Positions 7,147 to 15,040 of a stretch of DNA of 42,813 bases are shown piece after piece (position 1 is the first letter of the stretch; every line of letters begins with the position of its first letter). The position numbers were made by a program, and so were the translations under genes. The notes below the pieces were generated by a model. The model saw only the letters and a list, made by a program, of their open reading frames with translations. It had not been told where the DNA came from and did no database searches. Source of the DNA: Microcaldota archaeon (lineage in GTDB: Archaea > Micrarchaeota > Micrarchaeia > Norongarragalinales > JAPLXB01); contig JAPLXB010000048.1 in the NCBI GenBank assembly GCA_026396285.1, forward strand, positions 1 to 42,813. The letters are read 5' to 3'.

Positions 7147-8685
7147 ATGGCGTTCATGAAAGTCGTCCAAAGAAAGCACCAGACCGTGCTCATCACCTCC
7201 TATTTCTACCGGGGGCAAGAACGGCAGTATTTCGAGCGCATCCTCGGGATTCCCGGCGGTTTGACGACGTGGAAGCTGACCAAGGAAGGCGTGTTCTGCG
7301 ACGACCGCGAATTCAATTCCCTTGCCGACATCGCGTGGAAAATGGGCGAAAAAAACGGAATTGACTGGCTCCTTTCCAGGCTAGACGTCTGCTACGAATA
7401 CGGCGACCGGCTCATGAAGTACGCCGACGAATTGAAATCCGTTAATTTTTCAAAAATGCCGATGGCCGCGCTGCGCGCGGCGTTCGCCAAGTTCGTGGAG
7501 AAAAACCTTGACTTCGGGCCTTCCGTCTACTATCCATTAACTGCAGGGGCGCGGGTGGAAGACGCGGTGAAAAAACGCCTGGCCAGGGCCGCGGGCGGCG
7601 AGGGGCTGCTGCTTGCACTCACGTCACCGGTGAAACTTACCGACTCCGACCGCGAACTCCGCGACTTCTACCTCCTTGCAGCGGACGCGCAGGAAATCGG
7701 CCTTGGAAAAATGCTGGCGGGCGAGCCGAAAGCGGCTTTGAAGAAAATCGCGCGCGAAAGCCCCGTTTTCATCAGGATGCTGAAAAAACACCTGGAAAAG
7801 TACGCGTGGCTCGGGAGCAGGTGGCTCGTGGGCGACGCGTGGACGATGGACGACCTGGTGAAACGGCTGGCGTCGGTCATGGGCGGGGACTGCGCGGCGA
7901 AGTTCAGGGAATTGAATTCCGCGCCCGCAAAAAACCGCGCGGAAGCCCAGCGCGTCATCGAGGAACTCGGGTTCTCCAAAAAAGAAAGGGAAACGGTGTG
8001 GGCGGCGAAGGAATTCGTTTACTTCCGCTCCTACCGCACCGAACTATACAGCAAGGCAGGTTTCATTGCGAAGCCGCTGCTGGTTGAAATAGCGCGCCGC
8101 CTCAAAATCGGGTACGAGGACATCGTGAACTGCACTTTCGAGGAGATAGAAAGCTTCCTCGCCGGGGGCGCGATGGACAGGGGAAAAATCCTTGAAAGGA
8201 GGAAGTCGCGGGGACTCTTTTGCGACGGCGAAAAAATGTTCGTCCTATCCGGAAAGGAACTTGCCGATTACCTGAAAAAACAGGAAGCTAAGGCCGCGGG
8301 CACGGCTTCGCCAAAACCAGGGAAAACCGCCGGGGGAAAAGCCGAAGCAACCGGGGCAAGGGAAGTCAGGGGATTTCCGGCTTCTTACGGGACCGCGAGC
8401 GGCACCGCGCGCGTCATCATGGGTTCCGACGAGTTCAGGAAAATGCGCGACGGCGACGTGCTCGTGACGACGATGACCACCCCCGAGTTCGTTCCAATGA
8501 TGCAAAAAGCCTGCGCCATAGTCACGGACGAGGGCGGAATCCTGTGCCACGCGGCCATAGTCAGCAGGGAATTGGGCAAACCGTGCATCATCGGGACGAA
8601 GAACGCGACGAAAATAATCAAGGACGGGGAAAAAGTTTTCGTGGACGCGACCGCCGGAATCGTCAAGCGCACCGGGCGGAAATGA
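7147..8685 (+). CDS. Phosphohistidine swivel-domain protein (PEP-utilizer mobile domain), paralogue 2
   Basis: A 512-residue paralogue of the 2000-3436 product. Residues ~1-380 are helical with no ATP-grasp motifs. A Lys/Ala/Gly-rich linker (about 375-405) joins them to a swivel domain with [22 protein letters not shown] (His468) and [14 protein letters not shown]. The pre-linker region aligns with paralogue 1 around the [11 protein letters not shown] and EIARRL segments, so the whole architecture is shared, not only the swivel. Start ATG 7147 (or ATG 7156) is chosen because upstream sequence lies over the divergent small gene and shows no family similarity. The function is unknown; phospho-transfer to or from a partner is the obvious guess. 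Confidence 0.78.
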   Translation: MAFMKVVQRKHQTVLITSYFYRGQERQYFERILGIPGGLTTWKLTKEGVFCDDREFNSLADIAWKMGEKNGIDWLLSRLDVCYEYGDRLMKYADELKSVNFSKMPMAALRAAFAKFVEKNLDFGPSVYYPLTAGARVEDAVKKRLARAAGGEGLLLALTSPVKLTDSDRELRDFYLLAADAQEIGLGKMLAGEPKAALKKIARESPVFIRMLKKHLEKYAWLGSRWLVGDAWTMDDLVKRLASVMGGDCAAKFRELNSAPAKNRAEAQRVIEELGFSKKERETVWAAKEFVYFRSYRTELYSKAGFIAKPLLVEIARRLKIGYEDIVNCTFEEIESFLAGGAMDRGKILERRKSRGLFCDGEKMFVLSGKELADYLKKQEAKAAGTASPKPGKTAGGKAEATGAREVRGFPASYGTASGTARVIMGSDEFRKMRDGDVLVTTMTTPEFVPMMQKACAIVTDEGGILCHAAIVSRELGKPCIIGTKNATKIIKDGEKVFVDATAGIVKRTGRK

Positions 8686-8691
8686 CCCTTC

Positions 8692-9235
8692 CTAGCCCAT
8701 CGTGAACTCCCGCGTGGAAGTCACTGACTCAAACAATTCCGAGAGCAGGTCATAGTGCTTCTGCTCGAATTTCGCGAGGGCAGCGAAGAGGCGCCTGGCG
8801 CCCTCGTTCCACACCTTGGCGGCCATGCCCTCGTAGAATTCCCGGAACTCCTTCTCGATTTCCATCGCTTTTCTTCAATTCATCCGCTTCTCCAAGGAGT
8901 TTCGAGAACGATTTCGGGGTTTCAAGCAGGCGCTTTTCCTCCACGGCCCCCGGCGCGCTCCGGGCGCTTTCCGCGCCTTTTCCCCCCTTTTTTTCAAGCG
9001 AGGACCTGAGTTCCTCAAGCATGCGGCGATGGAGTTCCTCTTCGCCGGCGAGGAACTTGAAGAAAGAGGAAATGTCAGCGAACGAAGCGGATTCCGCGAG
9101 CGCCAGGTACGCGGCTTTGCCGGCTGTCTCGCCCCTTATGGCGACGTCGAGGCCGGCTTCAACAAAGCCCGTCTTTTTTTCCAGCACGACCTTGTAATCC
9201 TTTTCAAACCTGGTCAAGCCGCTTGGTTCAGCCAC
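8692..9235 (-). pseudogene. Rubrerythrin/ferritin-like diiron protein, frameshifted
   Basis: The first 122 codons from GTG 9235 give one half of a ferritin-like bundle (AGLDVAIRGETAGKAAYLALAE then FFKFLAGEEELHRRMLEEL). The frame then runs off at a four-base T run (8869-8872 on the plus strand). In the adjacent frame the missing half follows at once, from 8868 to the stop at 8692: EKEFREFYEGMAAKVWNEGARR then LFAALAKFEQKHYDLLSEL, the second pair of diiron-type helices. Removing one base from the run would restore one protein of about 180 residues with E-H and E-EH ligand spacing. It is either a sequencing indel, a true mutation, or two coupled ORFs (ATG 8865). GGGTG precedes GTG 9235; GTG 9244 is an alternative start. 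Confidence 0.7.
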
Positions 9236-9284
9236 TGAAAGCACCCTGTTACAGCGGAGGAAAACAATCTTTTTAACTCTGGCT

Positions 9285-9851
9285 TCAGCCGCTGCCGGGG
9301 CTTGCAGCCGGCAGGCTCGTTTCGTTCGACGCGTTGAATTCGCCGGGCGATGCCGATGGCGTCGGCGTGGCTTGGGCGGCTGCCGCAGCGACTCCCTCGC
9401 CAAGCGCCGGCAACGGCGCGCGCCCAGAGCCGCTCCATTGCGCTGGCTGTAAACCCTTTTCAATTCCCAACGCGCTTGGGTGGGGGGCCTGTAACGCGGT
9501 TTGCCAGATGACGAGCGCGCCGCCTGCGAAAGCGAGCGCGATTACGATTGTCCCGAGCAGCATCCACACCCTTTTCTCGCCCGGTTCCGCGACCGCCCTT
9601 CCCTTCTGCGTCAGCGCGTAGTAAACCCATTTGGCGCGCTTTTCCCGCGACACGAGGCCGGCGGCCTCCATTTTTTCAAGGTGTTCCGCGGCGCTCTGCA
9701 CCTTCATTCCCAGTTCCGCCGCGAGTTCGCTGGCGGTCATGCGCCTGGCCGCGAGTTTTTTGAGCATCTCCGACCGCGCCCGCGACGAGAGCGCGTGGAA
9801 CGTCCCTCGGTCAAGGGTTATGCCGCTTGCGCCGCCTATTTTTTCATCCAC
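9285..9851 (-). CDS. Membrane-anchored ArsR-like winged-helix regulator
   Basis: Residues ~10-88 form a winged helix: TFHALSSRARSEMLKKL, the recognition region MTASELAAELGMKVQSAAEHLEKME, and the wing KWVYYALTQKG. A single membrane segment follows (VWMLLGTIVIALAFAGGALVIW, about 95-117). After that comes a Pro/Ala/Thr/Ser-rich tail of ~65 residues, probably outside the cell. This layout is common in archaeal one-component sensors. The GTG start at 9851 overlaps the epimerase stop by 16 bases, so the two are translated in tandem. The ferritin-like gene follows 49 bases downstream. Confidence 0.78.
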   Translation of the reverse strand: MDEKIGGASGITLDRGTFHALSSRARSEMLKKLAARRMTASELAAELGMKVQSAAEHLEKMEAAGLVSREKRAKWVYYALTQKGRAVAEPGEKRVWMLLGTIVIALAFAGGALVIWQTALQAPHPSALGIEKGLQPAQWSGSGRAPLPALGEGVAAAAAQATPTPSASPGEFNASNETSLPAASPGSG

Positions 9852-10792
9852 GTCCTCACCGCTTGCGGCGCCTCTTTTTCAAAAACCATGCGCGGCCTCC
9901 ATCCAAGCATCTTTCCAGCCTTCGCCGCCGGGAACGCGCGGTCTTCGGCGACTGCGCGCACGTACTCCGTCCACGCCGTGTTCCTTCCGCGGGCGCGCGA
10001 AACGAATTCAGCGGTTTTGGCAAGGGCGTAAGCGGCACGCCGCGGGACGCGCACGCGCAGCGGCCTCGCGCCAAGCGCCTTTGCCAGCAGTTCCATGCAC
10101 TTGGCCTGGGTTACGGAGTGGCCGGAAATGTTGAAGTCCTCGTTTTTAACGCCCGGTTTCGCGAGGACCGCCAGGAACGCGCCGATGACGTCGTCGGCGT
10201 GGACGAACGCCACGCGGTTCCTGCCCGAGCCGATGACCGGGAGGATTCCTTTCGAGGCCGCTTTCGCGAGTGCCTTGAATCCCGCCGAGAACCCGGGCCC
10301 GTAAATCACTGCCGGCCTGAGGATTATCCAGGGCACGCCGCCCCTCATGACCGCGGCTTCGGCGAGGAGCTTGGATTTCCCGTACGCGGCAACGGGTTTT
10401 TTCGGCGAGTTTTCCGCCACCGTCCCGCGGGGGTTGCCGTAGACCGACGTCGTGGAACAGTAAATGAACCTTTTCACGCCTGCCTTGCGGGCGGCGGTCA
10501 CGAGTTTTTTCGTCGCCCACCAATTGGCCTGCATTAGTTCCTTTTCACTCCCTTCCAGGAGCGCGGCGAGGTGGATGACTTGGGGGCACCCGCGGCAGGC
10601 GGCAGCGAGTTCGCTGGCGCGCGCGTTTTCCAAATCCAGTTGCACGGTTTCGCAGCGGCCGCCGAACGCGTGGGCGCAGGCGCGCTTGTCGCGGGCGACG
10701 AGCCGCAGCCCGTGGCCTTCGGCGAGGAGTTTTTTCACGAGTGCGCGGCCGAGCCTGCCTGTTGCGCCGGTGACGAGAATCAGTTCCTTCAA
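9836..10792 (-). CDS. NAD-dependent epimerase/dehydratase (extended SDR)
   Basis: A 318-residue extended short-chain dehydrogenase. The N-terminal Rossmann nucleotide motif is TGATGRLG (residues 8-15), followed by a HLAA segment and CSTTSVYG, and the catalytic pair Tyr-x3-Lys is in AAYGKSKLLAE. The central part RPAVIYGPG and FVHADDVIGA are typical of sugar-nucleotide or 3-beta-HSD-like epimerases. The exact substrate cannot be told. The start is TTG 10792 with GGAAGTGG ahead of it. It overlaps the regulator downstream by 16 bases and lies 23 bases after the basic unknown protein, so it is the centre of a minus-strand operon. Confidence 0.85.
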   Translation of the reverse strand: MKELILVTGATGRLGRALVKKLLAEGHGLRLVARDKRACAHAFGGRCETVQLDLENARASELAAACRGCPQVIHLAALLEGSEKELMQANWWATKKLVTAARKAGVKRFIYCSTTSVYGNPRGTVAENSPKKPVAAYGKSKLLAEAAVMRGGVPWIILRPAVIYGPGFSAGFKALAKAASKGILPVIGSGRNRVAFVHADDVIGAFLAVLAKPGVKNEDFNISGHSVTQAKCMELLAKALGARPLRVRVPRRAAYALAKTAEFVSRARGRNTAWTEYVRAVAEDRAFPAAKAGKMLGWRPRMVFEKEAPQAVRTWMKK

Positions 10793-10814
10793 AAAACCAC
10801 TTCCGGGTGGCGGG

Positions 10815-11231
10815 TCAGCGTTTCTTTTTCCGTTTCATCTGCTCGGCAAGCATTTTTTTCTCGTAATCCGTCGGCTCCCGCCTCATTTGTTTAGCGTTTT
10901 CAGCTTTGCCCTTAGGCGTCATGAAATGCACGTATGCGGTTACCTTGTCGTCTTTAAACCTTGTTGCGAAGTTGCCCACGGTTTCATGCTGTTTTACGGC
11001 GGCGTCGATGGCGGCAATCAATTTGTTTTGGTTTTCCATGTGCTTTTCCAGGCCGTAGACGAGTTTGATGGCCAGCTCCCCTTTTTTTGCCTCCTTGAAC
11101 AGGTCTTTATTGGCTTTGCCCAGCGTGATCTGCTCGTGCTTCAACCTTTGTTCCTTTAGGAGTTTGGAAACGGTTTTCAAGCTTTCCACGCTTCTATTTG
11201 CTTCAGCCAACGGAATCACCTGAAAGGACAA
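10815..11231 (-). CDS. Unknown basic helical protein, 138 aa
   Basis: I do not recognise the family. The product is lysine-rich and predicted helical throughout, with no cysteines, and ends in a run of basic residues (QMKRKKKR). The middle contains ATRFKDDKVTAYVHFMTPKGKAENA. A nucleic-acid or ribosome-associated role would fit the charge but is a guess. The start is uncertain: TTG 11231 or GTG 11219. It is divergent from purN across a region holding one AT box and a flanking inverted repeat, and is the first gene of the operon that continues with the epimerase. Confidence 0.6.
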   Translation of the reverse strand: MSFQVIPLAEANRSVESLKTVSKLLKEQRLKHEQITLGKANKDLFKEAKKGELAIKLVYGLEKHMENQNKLIAAIDAAVKQHETVGNFATRFKDDKVTAYVHFMTPKGKAENAKQMRREPTDYEKKMLAEQMKRKKKR

Positions 11232-11274
11232 GGCGCGCGTTAGGTTATTATATTTTCGGACTGAAGTCCTTTCA
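11221..11274. promoter_or_regulatory. Divergent promoter with inverted repeat around a shared AT box
   Basis: TGAAAGGAC (11221-11229) and GTCCTTTCA (11266-11274) are perfect 9-base inverted copies, symmetric about the AT box TTATTATATTTT at 11245-11256. A smaller palindrome, GGACTGAAGTCC, covers 11258-11269. The placement, exactly flanking the only TATA-like box between purN and the minus-strand operon, suggests an operator. The regulator is unknown. Confidence 0.5.
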
Positions 11275-11296
11275 GTGTTTTCCGGGGGTTTTTCTT

Positions 11297-11947
11297 TTGC
11301 TTAAAGTGGCGGTTCTTGCTTCGGGGAGGGGAACGAATCTCCAGGCGCTACTCGACACCGCCGGACGCGGTGAACTCGGGGCACAGGTCGCGGTCGTGGT
11401 GAGCGACAAGAAGGACGCGATGGCGCTCGAGAGGGCGCGCAAGCACGGCGTTCCGGCTGTTTTTCTGGACCCGAAGGGGAAAAAACGCGAGGAATTCGAC
11501 CGCGAGGTGGTGGCGGAATTTGAAAAGCGCGGCGCAGGCCTGGTAGTGCTCGCCGGATACCTGAAGATGTTGAGCCCGTATTTCGTTGAAACTTACCGCA
11601 ACAGGATAATGAATATCCACCGCTCCCTGCTCCCGGCTTTTGCAGGCGGTTTGGCGGACGCGCACGCGCGGGCGCTCGAGCACGGCGTGAAAGTGACGGG
11701 TTGCACGGTGCATTTCGTGGACGAAGGCGAGGACACGGGCCCCATCATACTCCAGAAGGCGGTTGAAATCGCCGAGGACGAGACCCCTGAATCGCTGGAG
11801 GGGAAGATTCTCGAGCAGGAGCACAAGCTGCTGCCGCAGGCTGTTAAGCTTTTTGCGGAAAACCGGTTGCGCATAGAGGGAAGGCGCGTGCGGATACTGG
11901 GCGGAGCCGCGGGCGCCGCAGGCTTTGCAGGTTCAGGGACGAGGTAA
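11297..11947 (+). CDS. purN: PurN, folate-dependent GAR transformylase
   Basis: Phosphoribosylglycinamide formyltransferase transfers formyl from 10-formyl-THF to GAR. The 216-residue product begins LKVAVLASGRGTNLQALL. It holds the catalytic triad Asn106 and His108 (IMNIHRSLLPAF) and Asp146 (DEGEDTGPII). The usual NIHPSLLP carries Arg in place of Pro, a mild oddity. TTG 11297 was chosen because the family N-terminus starts here and GGGGG lies 8 bases upstream; GTG 11306 would clip the first strand. The C-terminal ~15 residues are Gly/Ala-rich and extra. folD follows after 18 bases. Confidence 0.92.
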   Translation: MLKVAVLASGRGTNLQALLDTAGRGELGAQVAVVVSDKKDAMALERARKHGVPAVFLDPKGKKREEFDREVVAEFEKRGAGLVVLAGYLKMLSPYFVETYRNRIMNIHRSLLPAFAGGLADAHARALEHGVKVTGCTVHFVDEGEDTGPIILQKAVEIAEDETPESLEGKILEQEHKLLPQAVKLFAENRLRIEGRRVRILGGAAGAAGFAGSGTR

Positions 11948-11965
11948 TGGGACTGGGTAATTTCA

Positions 11966-12826
11966 ATGGCTGCAAAAGTAATTGACGGGAAGGCGCTGGC
12001 TGAAAAAGTGCGGGCCGGTTTGTGCGCGGAAGTGGAGGCGCTGCGGAAAAAGACGGGCAGCGTGCCGTGCCTGGCGGTCGTGCTCGTGGGCGAGAACCCG
12101 GCGTCCAAGATTTACGTGAACATGAAGGAAATCGCGTGCGAAAAGGTTGGGATGAAGTCGAGGAAAATCCAATTGGATGAGAGTGTGGCGGAAAAGCGCC
12201 TGTTGGATGAAGTGAAGGCGCTTGCGCGCGACCCCGAAGTCAACGGCATTTTAGTCCAATTGCCGCTGCCCAGGCAGTTGAGGGAACAGGTTGTGATTGA
12301 ATCGGTTCCGCCGGAAAAAGACGTGGATGGCCTGCACCCGTTCAACATGGGCCGGCTGCTGGCGTTCGCGGACCCCTTGTTCGTCCCGGCGACCCCGAAG
12401 GGAGTGATGGCGCTCCTGAAAGAGGCCGGGGCGGTCTTGGACGGCGCCAACGCCGTCGTGGTGGGGCGCAGCAACATCGTGGGAAAGCCGGTGGCCGCGC
12501 TCCTGCTCAAGGAAAACGCGACGGTGACCGTCTGCCACTCGAAGACCGGGGACTTGGCTGCGCACACGCGCGCCGCGGACGTGCTTGTCGTGGCAGTGGG
12601 CAGGCCGAAGCTCGTCGGCGCGGACATGGTGAAAAAAGGCGCGGTCGTGATAGACGTAGGGACGAGCAAAATGGATGAAAAGCTCGTGGGCGACGTGGAT
12701 TTCGCGGCAGTCAGGGAAAAAGCCGCTGCCATCACGCCTGTGCCGGGCGGCGTCGGGCCAATGACCATTGCAATGCTGTTGGACAACACGCTCTCCGCGT
12801 TCAAGAGGCAGAAAGGCCTCTTGTAA
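11966..12826 (+). CDS. folD: FolD, methylene-THF dehydrogenase/cyclohydrolase
   Basis: This bifunctional enzyme interconverts methylene-, methenyl- and 10-formyl-THF, feeding PurN next door. It is 286 residues, the normal length. The catalytic Tyr-x3-Lys is in KIYVNMKEIACEKVG. GILVQLPLPRQL and PPEKDVDGLHPFNMGRL match the two FolD signatures. The NADP-binding segment is VVVGRSNIVGKPVAALLL, and the end is TPVPGGVGPMTIAMLL. ATG 11966 lies 18 bases after purN, and MTHFS follows at 27 bases, so the three form a one-carbon group. Confidence 0.96.
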   Translation: MAAKVIDGKALAEKVRAGLCAEVEALRKKTGSVPCLAVVLVGENPASKIYVNMKEIACEKVGMKSRKIQLDESVAEKRLLDEVKALARDPEVNGILVQLPLPRQLREQVVIESVPPEKDVDGLHPFNMGRLLAFADPLFVPATPKGVMALLKEAGAVLDGANAVVVGRSNIVGKPVAALLLKENATVTVCHSKTGDLAAHTRAADVLVVAVGRPKLVGADMVKKGAVVIDVGTSKMDEKLVGDVDFAAVREKAAAITPVPGGVGPMTIAMLLDNTLSAFKRQKGLL

Positions 12827-12853
12827 GCAAGCGGTTTTCCTGGCAGGGGAATT

Positions 12854-13441
12854 GTGCGTTTTGAAGTGCCGGCAGGTGTTCAGTTGAAGGAATCGGTCAG
12901 GCGCATGGCAAGGGAGGAAAGGGACGGCCGCTTGGAACCGGAGCTTGCCGTAAAGAGCGCCGCGATCCTGGAACGGCTTTTCGCATGCAGCGAGTACAAG
13001 CGGGCCAAGGCAGTGATGTTTTACGTCTCCACCGGCCGCGAAGTGGACACGCTGCCGGCAATCAGGCGCGCGCTCGGGGAGAAAACCGTGGCAGTGCCTT
13101 TCGTCCAAGGCGGGGAAATCGTGCCGGTGCGCATCAACGGCATGGACGAGCTGGTTCCGGGGTCGTTCGGCGTCCTTGAACCCCGGCGCGAAGCGGTGGA
13201 TGGCAACAGGGTGGAGCCGCGGGAAATTGACTTGGTGGTTGTGCCAGGCGTGGCGTTCGACGGCAAGGGCAACCGCGTTGGCTACGGAAAAGGTTATTAT
13301 GACAAGTTCTTGAAAAAAACTCGTGGCGCGGCAGCGGTCGCGCTCGCGTACGAGTTCCAAGTGCTTCAGTCGGTCCCGGTAGAGGAACACGACGTGGTGG
13401 TCGGGAAAATAATCACGGAAAAACGCGAAATCAAGGCGTGA
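12854..13441 (+). CDS. 5-formyltetrahydrofolate cyclo-ligase (MTHFS)
   Basis: ATP-dependent conversion of 5-formyl-THF to methenyl-THF, which rescues folate for FolD and PurN. The 195-residue product has the family's C-terminal motif VPGVAFDGKGNRVGYGKGYYDKFL with the Gly-rich ATP loop, the middle VMFYVSTGREVDT, and an N-terminal basic helix RRMAREERDGR. The start is GTG 12854 with AGGGGA 5-6 bases upstream. It sits between folD and purF, in line with a role in maintaining the formyl-folate pool. Confidence 0.9.
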   Translation: MRFEVPAGVQLKESVRRMAREERDGRLEPELAVKSAAILERLFACSEYKRAKAVMFYVSTGREVDTLPAIRRALGEKTVAVPFVQGGEIVPVRINGMDELVPGSFGVLEPRREAVDGNRVEPREIDLVVVPGVAFDGKGNRVGYGKGYYDKFLKKTRGAAAVALAYEFQVLQSVPVEEHDVVVGKIITEKREIKA

Positions 13442-13462
13442 AAAGGGCCAAAGTGAATCCAG

Positions 13463-14914
13463 ATGTGTGGAATAATCGGCGTGACAACGGAATCGGGCGA
13501 GTCCGCCGCAGTCCCGATTTACACGGGGCTGCTGGCGCTCCAGCACCGCGGCCAGGATTCGGCGGGCATCGCGTGCACTTCAGGCAAGCGCGTTTCGCTC
13601 GTCAAGGCACCGGGCCTCGTTGAAAGCGTTTTCGACGAAAAGACGCTGTCGTCGCTTGAAGGCAGCTGCGGCATCGGCCACGTGCGCTACGCCACAATAG
13701 GCGCTTCGCTCAACAGGGACGCGCAGCCGTTCATGGACGAGGGGAACAGGATTGCGCTCGCGTACAACGGGAACGTCGCGAACTACGAGGAACTCAGCAA
13801 GCCGTTTGCCCCGCTTGAGTCCACGTGCGACGCGGAAGTAATCGTGCGCATGCTGGGCCGCGCGTTCGCCGCGGACCGGTCGGTTGAAGGCGTGTTCAAG
13901 GGCGTCGCTGAAGTCATGGAAAAGGTCAACGGGAGTTATTCCGTGGTCGCGGCAGTCACCGGCGTCGGCATCGTGGCGTTCCGCGACCCGCACGCGATAA
14001 TGCCGCTTGCCATGGGCAGGAAAGCAGGGAAGGAGGGCGACGAATACGCTTTTGCTTCCGAGACGGTCGCGCTTGACGCAATCGGCTACGAATTCATTCG
14101 CGACCTCAAGCCCGGGGAGGCGGTTGTCGCTGGTTTTGACAAGAAAACTTATTCGAGGGAAATATTGCCGGGAAAGCCCGCTCACTGCATGTTCCAATGG
14201 GTTTACTTCGCGCGGCCCGATTCAACGATTGACGGGAGGAGCGTTTATGACGCGCGGCTGGAACTCGGGAAGGAACTGGCCGCCCTTTACAAGCGCGACG
14301 GGCGCGGAGCAGACGTGGTGGTGCCGGTTCCTGACACGTCGCGGACCGCGGCGCAGGCGATGTCCGAAGCGACGGGTGTCCCGTGCCGCGAGGGACTCAT
14401 CAAGAACAGGTACATCGGGCGCACGTTCATAATGCCTACGCAGCTGAAGCGAGACAAGGCCATGCAAGTAAAATTGAATCCGGTTTCGGCAGTGATTGAA
14501 GGCAAGCGCGTGGCGCTCGTGGACGACAGCATCGTGCGCGGCACCACGGGCAGGAAAATAGTCGCGCTGGTGAAGAAGAAGGCGAAGGCCGTGAATATGT
14601 TCGTCACGTGCCCGCCATTGAAGGAACCTTGTTTTTACGGCATAGACTTCCCGGTCAGGGACGAGTTGATTGCCAACGGACGGAGCGTGGAAGGGATACG
14701 GGAGTTCCTCGGCCTCGACGGGCTGACGTACATGACGCTGGACGGCCTCAAGAAGGCGATCGGGCTGCCGGGATTGTGCATGGCGTGCCTCACCGGCGAA
14801 TACCCGACCGAGATTTCCAAAGCGCTTTCAAGCAAGGTGGCTGCTGCGCGGGCGCAGGAGCGGACGGAAGTCCAGAAAGAAGTCCATCAGGGCCCCCAGC
14901 AGGTGCTTGGGTGA
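13463..14914 (+). CDS. purF: PurF, glutamine PRPP amidotransferase
   Basis: It catalyses the first committed step of purine synthesis. Cys2 (MCGIIGV) is the glutamine-cleaving nucleophile and there is no propeptide. The Ntn domain shows LALQHRGQDSAGI and IGHVRYAT; the phosphoribosyltransferase domain has the PRPP loop ALVDDSIVRGTT at ~351-362. Cysteines in HCMFQWVYFARPDS, EPCFYGID and LCMACLTGEYP match the four ligands of the Bacillus-type 4Fe-4S cluster. It has 483 residues. ATG 13463 lies 21 bases after MTHFS. A hairpin with a T tract follows, before purD. Confidence 0.95.
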   Translation: MCGIIGVTTESGESAAVPIYTGLLALQHRGQDSAGIACTSGKRVSLVKAPGLVESVFDEKTLSSLEGSCGIGHVRYATIGASLNRDAQPFMDEGNRIALAYNGNVANYEELSKPFAPLESTCDAEVIVRMLGRAFAADRSVEGVFKGVAEVMEKVNGSYSVVAAVTGVGIVAFRDPHAIMPLAMGRKAGKEGDEYAFASETVALDAIGYEFIRDLKPGEAVVAGFDKKTYSREILPGKPAHCMFQWVYFARPDSTIDGRSVYDARLELGKELAALYKRDGRGADVVVPVPDTSRTAAQAMSEATGVPCREGLIKNRYIGRTFIMPTQLKRDKAMQVKLNPVSAVIEGKRVALVDDSIVRGTTGRKIVALVKKKAKAVNMFVTCPPLKEPCFYGIDFPVRDELIANGRSVEGIREFLGLDGLTYMTLDGLKKAIGLPGLCMACLTGEYPTEISKALSSKVAAARAQERTEVQKEVHQGPQQVLG

Positions 14915-14920
14915 CACGCT

Positions 14921-14953
14921 CCTCGGCCTAAAGGCCGAGGCTTCTTTTTATAT
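14921..14953 (+). terminator. Hairpin plus T-tract after purF
   Basis: CCTCGGCCT / AGGCCGAGG (14921-14929 with 14932-14940) makes a 9-bp stem with a 2-base gap, or 8 bp with a 4-base loop. CTTCTTTTTATATTT follows directly. It resembles a bacterial intrinsic terminator but could equally be an end hairpin of an old IS200/IS605-like element. The T tract alone can terminate archaeal RNA polymerase. Confidence 0.55.
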
Positions 14954-14956
14954 TTG

Positions 14957-15015
14957 CTCGGCCTTCAACGTTTGAAGCGGTGGACTTTAAGCCATAGCTG
15001 AATTGCCACCGCTTC
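14957..15015 (+). promoter_or_regulatory. purD leader with mutually exclusive hairpins
   Basis: GAAGCGGTGG (14974-14983) and CCACCGCTTC (15006-15015) form a perfect 10-bp stem with a 22-base loop just ahead of purD. CTTCAA / TTGAAG (14963-14968 with 14972-14977) form a second hairpin that shares GAAG with it. CTCGGCCT at 14957-14964 repeats the left arm of the preceding terminator-like stem and could pair with that stem's right arm. The result is a chain of competing structures. Confidence 0.45.
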
Positions 15016-15040
15016 CTGGTAGAGGAGTGTGAAGGATGAC

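Noticed and set aside
12251..13546. Long open frame on the minus strand (431 codons) across folD and MTHFS
   Set aside because: It is the antisense of two clearly conserved genes and has a His/Arg-rich composition typical of shadow frames at high GC.
14921..15015. A known purine riboswitch before purD
   Set aside because: The three-way junction and conserved loops of purine riboswitches are not seen; only competing simple hairpins are present.
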